The notes under the pieces are model-generated. The model made no database searches and had not been told where the DNA came from. It saw only the letters and a list, made by a program, of their open reading frames with translations. The position numbers and the translations under genes are program-made. Below are positions 56,641 to 64,000 of a stretch of 64,000 bases of DNA, in pieces (positions within the stretch are counted from its first letter, which is position 1; every line of letters starts with the position of its first letter). The DNA lies in the NCBI GenBank assembly GCA_958450365.1, contig CAUEEP010000759.1, positions 2,605,001 to 2,669,000 on the forward strand. The letters are read 5' to 3'. Origin of the DNA: Mesorhabditis belari (lineage: Eukaryota > Nematoda > Chromadorea > Rhabditida > Rhabditidae).

Positions 56641-56924
56641 CAAACCCACAATCAACTTTGCCTGACACTTAAAAGCTTGGAATTAAAAGAAACTGAAGAA
56701 TTGGATAGTATTAGAACTTAAGAAAAAACAATTTTCGTTTATTTACCCAATTTTAGATTTTAGCTGAAGAAACTGTTGAAAGGTGACTTGTTAAAAGGTG
56801 GACAACTCTTTTCCCTACCGTAATCCTTCTTTTTTTCTGAAGAGACAATAGGAAAAGATTCAAATGGTTGTTTTCCAAAACAATATAAAGAAAAATTACT
56901 CTTTTCTTTTCTGGAAAAACCTAA

Positions 56925-59900
56925 ATGGACGATCGATACAATGATTTAGATGATCTACCGGATGGAAATGAGGTTGGAGGACTTCCGTTTACAAATTAGA
57001 ATCCGGCTTATGATAGAAATCAATCTTTAAATGCTCAATCATTCAGGAAAATCAAGAGGAAGCACTTTTGCAACAGAATCGACGAGTTCAAGACGAATTA
57101 TCGAGGAATCTCATTGGGTTTTGGTGAGTTGGATGTCACAGTAGCTTTTCGGTGTAAAAGAACGTCAATAAGTGTGATTTGAGAAGTTTTTTTTTTGAAG
57201 GGTTTGAGTTCGGCTTATTTTAGAGAAAATCAAGCGTTGCTTCAAAATTCTAAAGACTGAACTGATCGTTCTGGATGTCACAGTAGCTTTTCGGTATATA
57301 AGAACGTCAATAGATGTAATTTGAGAAATTTGGTTTCGACCGGTTTGAGTTCGACTGATTTTAGAGCAAATCAAGCGTTATCTCGAAATTCTAAAAACTA
57401 GGTTGACCATTCTGGATGTCACAGTAGCCTTTCGGTGTAAGAGAACGTCAATAGGTGTAATTTGAGAAATTTTTTTTTGACGGGTTTGAGTTCGACTGAT
57501 TTTAGAGCAAATCAAGCGTTATTTCAAAATTCTAAAGAGTGAAATGATCGTTCTGGATGTCACAGTAGCCTTTCGGCATAGAAGAACGTCAATAGGTGTA
57601 ATCCGAAAAATTTTTTTTGATGGGGTTGAGTTCGACTGATTTTAGAGCAAATCAAGCGTTATTTCAAAATTCTAAAGACTGAACTGATCATTCTGGATGT
57701 CACAGTAGCTTTTCGGTGTAAGAGAACGTCAATAGGTGTAATTTGAGAAATTTTTTTTGACGGGTTTGAGTTCGGCTTATTTTAGAGCAAATCAAGCGTT
57801 ATCTCGAAATTCTAAAGACTGAAATGATCGTTCTGGATGTCACAGTAGCTTTTCGGTATATAAGAACGTCAATAGATGTAATTTGAGAAATTTTTTTTTT
57901 GACGGGTTTGAGTTCGACTGATTTTAGAGCAAATCAAGCGTTATCTCGAAATTCTAAAGACTGAAATGATCGTTCTGGATGTCACAGTAGCCTTTGTTAT
58001 CACTGTATCAATTCCTAGGCTACTTGGTCTATGCAACAATTTCGCCTACGTGATCATGCTCTCCGCGGCACAAGACATTTTAGAAAGTGGACATCAAAAT
58101 AAGACCTCGGACACGTGTGAGGTTTGTTTCCTGAAAAAAGTGAGCAAATCTGAAACCAGGAAGAGATTGTGGCAAGGAAATGCGCGGAGATGTCCACCGG
58201 ATCAGTTCTTTTAGCCGATATCATTCCGGCGCTTCTCATCAAGATTTTCGCTCCGCTTTTTATTCAACGAGTGCCATTTGGGTGAGTCTTATTGTAGCTA
58301 AATTTTAGCTAAGGCTTAGATAAGTTTGACAGTATTCTAGAGAGTCTAGGTCTAGGCCAGAATCCAGGTCAGAAACCGGATAGAAGCCAGGTCCAGAAGC
58401 CAGAAACCGGCCCGAAGCTAGGTCCAGGCCAGAGCCCGGATAGAAGCCAGGTCCAGCCTAGTACCCAGCTGGAAGCTAGATCCAGCCCAGAAGCCGGCCA
58501 GAAGCCAGGGCTAGCCTAGTACCCGGCCAGAAGCCAGGTCCAGAACCGGGCTAGAAGCCAGGTCCAGAACTCGGCCAGAAGCCAGGTCCAGAAGCCAGAC
58601 AGAAGCCAGGTCCAGAACCCGGCTAGAAGCCAGGTCCAGAAGCGGCCGCCAGAAGCCAGGGCTAGCCTAGTACCCGGCTAGAAGCCAGGTCCAGAACTCG
58701 GCCATAAGCCAGGTCCAGAATCCGTCGAGAAGCTAGATCCAGGTCAGAACCCGGATAGAAGCTAGATACAGACCAGAACCCGGCTTGAAGCCAGGTCCAG
58801 AACTCGGTCAGAAGCCAGGTCTAGCCTAGTACCCGGCTGGAAGCTAGATACAGGTCAGAAACCGGATAGAAGCCAGGTCCAGAAGCTGGCCAGAAGCTAG
58901 ATTCAGGCCAGAAGAAGCTAGGTTCAGGCCAGAAACCGGTCAGAAGCCAGGTCCAGGTCAGAACCCGGCTAGAAGCCAGATCCAGAACCCGACCAAAGCC
59001 TAGAACCCGGCTAGAAGCCAAGTCCAGGCCCAGTCAGCTAAGCCTGGCTTCTGGTGCCAAGCCCAGTCAGCCAAGCCCCAATCTAAAACAAGAAAATCTC
59101 CCCAAAACCCAAAAACAATAGAAATTCGAATTTTCAGCCTCCGTCATTTCCTCGTCGTCATCTTCCAATCATTCTCATTTCTCCTAGTCGCTTTAGGCGG
59201 AAATGTATTCACCGCGCTTTTCGGCGTCGTTTTAGCGAGTTTCGCATCGGGTTTAGGAGAGATCTCCTATTTGGCGCTCGCGTCGAATTTCAAGAAGTGA
59301 GTTCGCGGTTATGAGACTTATAAGTGAGAAAAGGTGGACAGATCTAACGTATTTTTAGCTTCTGTTATAGCTAGAGCACTGCAGAAGTTACAGTATTCCA
59401 TTTACATTATTCTACTTAAGTTTTCTAGTAGGTGGAGTAAGGTAAAGGATTTGTAAAGGACTCCTGCAGCTAGAGCAACATATAAAAAGCCTACCGTAGT
59501 TTTCTCAATATGTAAATGACTCAAAAGCTACAGTATCCCATCTACAACACATCTGCTGATGGTACTGTAAAGTGGATAGAATAATATATCAAAATTTCAG
59601 CAGCGTCATCTCGGCCTGGTCCTCGGGTACTGGTGGAGCCGGGATCTTTGGTGCACTCACCTATGCGATTTTGACAGGTAATTGAGACGGACGGATGGAT
59701 GGACAGACAGACAGACAGACGGATGGACGACAGATACGCAAACAGATAGAGAGACGGACAGACAGATAGGCAGACAGACAGACAGACAGAAAGACGGACG
59801 GAGAGACGGACGGAGAGACAGACAGACGGATAGACAGACAGACAGACAGAAAGACGAACGGAGAGACAGACAGACGGATAGACGGACAGACGGACGGACA

Positions 59901-62558
59901 GACGGACAGACAGACAGTCAGACATATAGACAGACAGACGGACAGACAGAAAGACGGACGGAGAGACAGACAGACGGATAGACGGACAGACGGACGGACA
60001 GACGGACAGACAGACAGACAGACCGACAGACCGACAGACATACAGACAGGCGGACGGACAGACAGACAGGCGGACAGACAGACGGACGGACAGACAGACA
60101 GGCAGACGGATGGACCGACAGACGGATGGACGGACAGAGAGACGGACAGACGGACAGACAGACAGGCGGACGGACAGACAGACGGACAGGCGGACAGACA
60201 GACAGTCAGACAGACAGTCAGACAGACAGACAGACGGACAGACGGACAGACAGACGGACAGACAGACGGACAGACAGACAGCCCCAATTATATTTCGTAG
60301 ATCTGTTTTAAAGGTCTAAACTTCAATTTCAGATCCCTTCATGCTATCTCTTTCCCCGAAAAGCGCGCTTTTATCAATGCTAGTCGTGCCGGTGATTTTC
60401 GCGTATAGGTGAGCGTAGAAAAGGAGTACTGTACCTTTAATGTCTGTACTGTAAGAAAAGGAGTACTGTACATTTAATCTCAAAGTTAAACGCCTGAACA
60501 AAGCCATGAATTTTTCTGTAATTCACGCAACGATTTAGTTATTGGTACATTTTGCGAATTCCGCAAAGCGTTCATCGAGTCCGAGTGTTTGACTATCGAA
60601 CCTACACGATCGGATATCAAATTGGTGAGACTCTTAGCAAAACTAGAGCTATAAAACAAGCTCTAACTCATTTTTTAGTACTTAAGTTGATCGTTTTTGA
60701 ATAAACCTATCAATTTCCAGGCTCTAGACACCGCTCAGGGCAATCTGAGTCCGACGCTGACACTCAATCAAGCCCACTTCTGCAGGCAGTTGGTTAGTTT
60801 GAGCAATAGATCAATAGATCAATAGATAAATAGATCAGAAGATCAATAGATCAAAATTAATAGACAAAATCGAGAGTAGTCTATAGAAAATATTAGAAAT
60901 AGCAATAAGGTTTTCTATTTTCAGAATATCGTGATCATGATCCGTTCAACTTTGGTCAGCTCTCTGGCAAGGAGAAATTAAACGCGATAAAGGTTGGAAG
61001 GGAAGAATTTGAGCGAGAGCTTAGTGACAGCAGCTTTGTAGCGAGAGCTAAGTTGGATGTCACACTAGCCTTTCGGTATAAGGGAACATCAATAAGTGTG
61101 ATTTGAGAAATTTTTTTTTGACGGGTTTGAGTTCGGCTTATTTTAGAGAAAATCAAGCGTTGCTTCAAAATTCTAAAGACTGAACTGATCATTCTGGATG
61201 TCACAGTAGCTTTTCGGTATATAAGAACGTCAATAGATGTAATTTGAGAAATTTGGTTTCGACCGGTTTGAGTTCGACTGATTTTAGAGAAAATCAAGCG
61301 TTATCTCGAAATTCTAAAAACTGAAATGACCATTCTGGATGTCACAGTAGTTTTGTAGAGAGAGCTGAGCTTTGTAGAGAGAGCTGAGCTTTGTGGAGAG
61401 AGCTCAGTTTTGTAGAGAGAGCTGAGCTTTGTGGAGAGATCTCAGTTTTGTAGAGAGAGCTGAGCTTTGTAGTGACAGTAGAGCGTTAGAGCCATTTAGA
61501 GCCGTTAGAACCAGCTTTAGAGCCATTAATCCTTGTAAACATCCAGAAGATAGTACTTCCAGATCACGAAAGTAGATTACGGAGTATGAAAAGTATCAAA
61601 ATAAAGTAAAGTATCAAAATAAAGTAAAGTATCAAAATAAAGTAAAGTATCAAAATTACAGATCTAGATCTAGGTCTAGATCTAGGTCTAGATCTAGATC
61701 TAGACCTAGATCTAGATCTAGACCTAGATCTAAATCTAGATCTATTTAAAACAATTCAAATTCTAGCCTCTCTTGCCCTTCATGCTCCCGTTGATGTTGG
61801 TTTACTTAGGCGAGTACTATATCAATCAGGGAATGGTGAGTGAAGTGCTTCGAAACACAGCTTATCTGGTGCACTGAAGTCTGTAGATGATTGTAAAGCA
61901 TGCACCAGGAAAGATGCGTTTACGCACGAGCACAAGTACTGTAGTGAGTACAGGGGCACTGTAGTACAGGGGCACTGTAGTACAGGGGTACTGTAGTACA
62001 GGGGCACTGTAGTACAGGGGTACTGTAGTACAGGGGCACTGTAGTACAGGGGCACTGCAATGAAATCTAGCATTGTTTCAGTTTGAACTGATCGTTTTCG
62101 ATTGTAAGCACGGCTTTGGCTTCAGCCCGGCGAGCCAATATCGATGGTATCAAGTGGGTGAAACTATTCTTTCTAAATCCTTCTAAATCCACTTCTATTT
62201 CTCAGGTTCTTTACCAATTCGGGGTCTTTGTTTCCCGGTCTTCTTCCGGAGTGATTCTATTGCCAGCAAACGTTTTGCCTCTCTTGGCTATACTTCAGGT
62301 AAACAAAGATCTAATAGTAGAGCTAATAGTAGAGAGCTAATAGTCAGTCAGACAGCTAATAGTCTAATAGTCTAATAGTCTCATAGTCTATTAGTCTATT
62401 ATTCTAATAGTCTCTTAGTTTTCCTAATCATCTAATAGTCATCTAATGCTAGGAAAACAAAGACGACGAATAAATATAGAGTAACCCATTGCGATTAGAT
62501 GCTTTTTCTGATCTTTTCGGCAATTCTGGAACGCACAGCGCAAAAATTAGGAGAAATG
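56925..62558 (+). CDS. cln-3: CLN3 / battenin lysosomal membrane protein (3' end missing)
   Basis: CLN3 is a polytopic lysosomal/endosomal membrane protein of the major-facilitator type, mutated in juvenile neuronal ceroid lipofuscinosis. Exons in phase: 56925-56972, 57047-57123, 58019-58121, 58160-58281, 59138-59296, 59601-59677, 60333-60408, 60539-60624, 60721-60792, 60925-60992, 61767-61835, 62082-62153, 62206-62298 and probably 62499-62558 (about 394 codons). Landmarks: a short acidic N-terminus, RNLIGFWLLGLCNNFAYVIM then LSAAQDIL, VLLADIIPALLIKIFAPLF, ASGLGEISYLALAS, the signature AWSSGTGGAGIFGAL, LVYLGEYYINQGMFELIVF, and RWYQVLYQFGVFVSRSS. The C-terminal region after LPLLAILQ, including the conserved EGLLGGAAYVN-type segment, was not found, so the gene most likely runs past 64000. 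The last exon given is the least certain. Nearly every long intron is filled by a different tandem repeat. Confidence 0.92.
57128..57995 (-). repeat. Satellite B array, seven boxes, in CLN3 intron 2
   Basis: GGATGTCA starts at 57131, 57273, 57414, 57554, 57694, 57834 and 57977 (period 140-143 bp). The monomer includes GAGAACGTCAATAGGTGTAA, GACGGGTTTGAGTTCG and AGCAAATCAAGCGTTAT. The array starts seven bases after exon 2 and ends shortly before exon 3. Confidence 0.95.
58330..59060 (+). repeat. GAAGCCAGGTCCAGAACCCG minisatellite in CLN3 intron 4
   Basis: About 30 units of 20-24 bp (AGAAGCCAGGTCCAGAACC, GGCTAGAAGCCAGGTCCAG). G+C-rich compared with its surroundings. Confidence 0.95.
59690..60282 (+). 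repeat. GACAGACAGACGGA microsatellite/minisatellite, 590 bp
   Basis: GACA and GACG tetramers with GGAGAGA and GATA variants in CLN3 intron 6. The long Cys/Ser/Val-rich minus-strand frame (59661-60287) is an artefact. Confidence 0.98.
61050..61350 (-). repeat. Satellite B, three boxes, in CLN3 intron 10
   Basis: GGATGTCA at 61054, 61196 and 61337 (142 and 141 bp apart), same monomer as the 57-58-kb array. Confidence 0.95.
61370..62060 (+). repeat. Four short tandem repeats in CLN3 introns 10 and 11
   Basis: TTTGTAGAGAGAGCTGAGC (61370-61480), AAAGTATCAAAATAAAGT (61590-61655), GATCTAGGTCTA (61658-61745) and GGGGCACTGTAGTACA (61925-62060). An exon sits at 61767-61835 between them. Confidence 0.9.
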
Positions 62559-62599
62559 GTAGAGACTTGTGAGAAAAATGGACAATTGGTAATACTATG

Positions 62600-62985
62600 A
62601 ATGAGCTTTGAAGGGATTACTGTACTTTTCGACAATAGTTGACATGTTTTAACTATTTAATCTTGTGATCTGGAAGGCACGGCGGTTAGCTATCAGCAAA
62701 GTGATTAGCTTTGAAGGAAATTGGTGAATGGTCATACGGTATATGAGCTGTGAAGGGATTACTGTACTTTTCGACAATAGTTGACATGTTTTAACTATTT
62801 AATCTTGTGATCTGGAACGCACGACGGTTAGCTATCAGCAAAGTGATTAGCTTTGAAGGAAATTGGTGAATGGTCATACGGTATATGAGCTGTGAAGGGA
62901 TTACTGTACTTTTCGACAATAGTTGACATGTTTTAACTATTTAATCTTGTGATCTGGAACGCACGACGCTTAGTTCAGTAGTATA
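62600..62985 (+). repeat. About 142-bp tandem repeat (family D), 2.7 copies
   Basis: GGGATTACTGTACTTTTCGAC recurs near 62614, 62757 and 62898 (143 and 141 bp). The unit includes GTTGACATGTTTTAACTATT and GGTGAATGGTCATACGGTAT. It lacks the TGACATCCAG core but has the same period as A, B and C. Confidence 0.9.
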
Positions 62986-63069
62986 GACCCCTAAGCTACT
63001 ATTCAATAGTTTTTTTGTTTTCAGAAGTACTACTTCCCTGTTTCCTTTTGACGTAGCCCGATCCCCTTT

Positions 63070-63800
63070 ATCAGCTAATTAGTTGAGCAGCTAACTAAGC
63101 AGCTAACTAGGAAGCTAACTAGGAAGCTAACTAGGAAGCTAACTAGGAAGCTAACTAGGAGGCTAACTAGGAAGCTAACTAAGGAGCTAACTAGCCAGCT
63201 AAGGAGCTAACTAGGCAGCTAACTAGGAAGCTAACTAGGAAGCTAACTAGGAAGCTAACTAGGAAGCTAACTAGGAAGCTAACTAAGGAGCTAACTAGCC
63301 AGCTAAGGAGCCAACTAGGCAGCTAACTAGGAAGCTAACTAGGAAGCTAACTAGGAAGCTAACTAGGAAGCTAACTAGGAAGCTAACTAAGGAGCTAACT
63401 AGCCAGCTAAGGAGCTAACTAGGCAGCTAACTAGGAAGCTAACTAGGAAGCTAACTAGGAAGCTAACTAGGAAGCTAACTAGGAAGCTAACTAAGGAGCT
63501 AACTAGCCAGCTAAGGAGCTAACTAGGCAGCTAACTAGGAAGCTAACTAGGAAGCTAACTAGGAAGCTAACTAGGAAGCTAACTAGGAAGCTAACTAAGG
63601 AGCTAACTAGCCAGCTAAGGAGCTAACTAGGCAGCTAAGCAGCTAACTAGGCAGCTAACTAGGAAGCTAACTAAGCAGCTAACTAAGGAGCTAACTAGGA
63701 AGCTAACTAGGAAGCTAACTAAGGAGCTAACTAAGGAGCTAACTAGGAAGCTAACTAGGCAGCTAACTAGGAAGCTAACTAAGCTAAGCAGCTAACTTGA
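63070..63800 (+). repeat. 12-bp GCTAACTAGGAA satellite with about 104-bp higher-order unit
   Basis: Sixty or so 12-bp units. The variant block AACTAGCCAGCTAAGGAGC returns about every 104 bp (near 63190, 63292, 63396, 63500 and 63604), so a higher-order unit was itself amplified. It is in the presumed CLN3 3' intron or flank. Confidence 0.95.
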
Positions 63801-64000
63801 TCCCCACATTGAACTTTATCAGCTAATCATTTCTGCATCTTGTTTTCTCAGCTTTAAGCAAGAAAAAGACAAAGACAAATTGTGCAAATGATAGCTGAAA
63901 TGGCAAAGAAAAAGTGGGGGGGGGAGGGAAAGAACCGGAAATGGTTGAGAGGAAGGGAGAATGACGTCATTCACACAAACACTTAGATCAAACACTCATA

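Larger units (their letters stand above)
53914..56924. other. Divergent intergenic region, bestrophin to CLN3
   Basis: 3 kb between head-to-head genes. It holds GGCCTTAAATA repeats (53938-54000), a tRNA-like piece (54380-54460), satellite C (54500-54860), short CTTGAAAG and GTCTTTAAAG repeats (55260-55390), a purine tract (55745-55895), a 20-bp minisatellite (56420-56640) and two satellite B boxes. No gene seen. Confidence 0.7.

Noticed and set aside
59661..60287. 208-codon minus-strand frame rich in Cys, Ser, Val, Leu
   Set aside because: Pure product of the GACA/GACG repeat inside a CLN3 intron; no stop codon can arise in that frame of the repeat.
40640..61350. Satellite core as a CENP-B box
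   Set aside because: CTACTGTGACATCCAGA does not match the known CENP-B box pattern, so no centromeric function is claimed.

Overview
The window is eukaryotic and reads as a free-living or otherwise rhabditid-like nematode, but not as Caenorhabditis elegans itself. The reasons are: very short introns (many 44-50 nt) ending in TTTTAG or TTTCAG, acceptor-like TTTTAG/TTTCAG sites just upstream of several start codons (likely spliced-leader acceptors), A+T-rich DNA, Tc1/mariner-type and Tc3-like elements, and gene models whose protein matches are conserved animal families. All gene models were assembled by eye from conserved protein motifs and splice-phase consistency; no search was run.

Left half (1-36 kb), gene-dense: GINS subunit Psf2 (+, 5' end off the window), a PP1-like phosphatase (-), a coiled-coil protein of unknown role (+), an NDRG-family protein (+), Integrator subunit 8 (+, about 32 exons), NBAS/SMGL-1 (+, about 10 kb) and a MARCH6/Doa10-type ER ubiquitin ligase (+). 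Introns here carry a few isolated MITE-like or foldback elements. The phosphatase and the coiled-coil gene diverge around a 640-bp pure-purine tract.

Right half (36-64 kb), repeat-laden: an unrecognised secreted/type I membrane protein with a furin-like site (+), a bestrophin channel (-, 16 exons, 483 aa) and a CLN3/battenin homologue (+, 3' end off the window). Their introns and intergenic spaces are filled with minisatellites, foldback elements, a fossil Tc3-like transposase whose DNA-binding segment has been tandemly multiplied, and several tandem arrays with about 140-bp monomers.

The most unusual observation is that three otherwise different about-140-bp tandem-repeat families (here called A, B and C) share one core, CTACTGTGACATCCAGA, extended to about 33 bp between A and B. 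Roughly 33 copies lie between 40.6 and 61.4 kb. The second is a PP1-like gene whose last intron has everything except its AG acceptor (TTTTCG in place of TTTTAG), with a clean in-frame basic C-terminal tail beyond it.

Functionally the genes are housekeeping: DNA replication (Psf2), snRNA processing/transcription (INTS8), ER-Golgi tethering and nonsense-mediated decay (NBAS), ER-associated degradation (MARCH6), lysosomal function (CLN3) and anion transport (bestrophin). I see no sign that they form one pathway.
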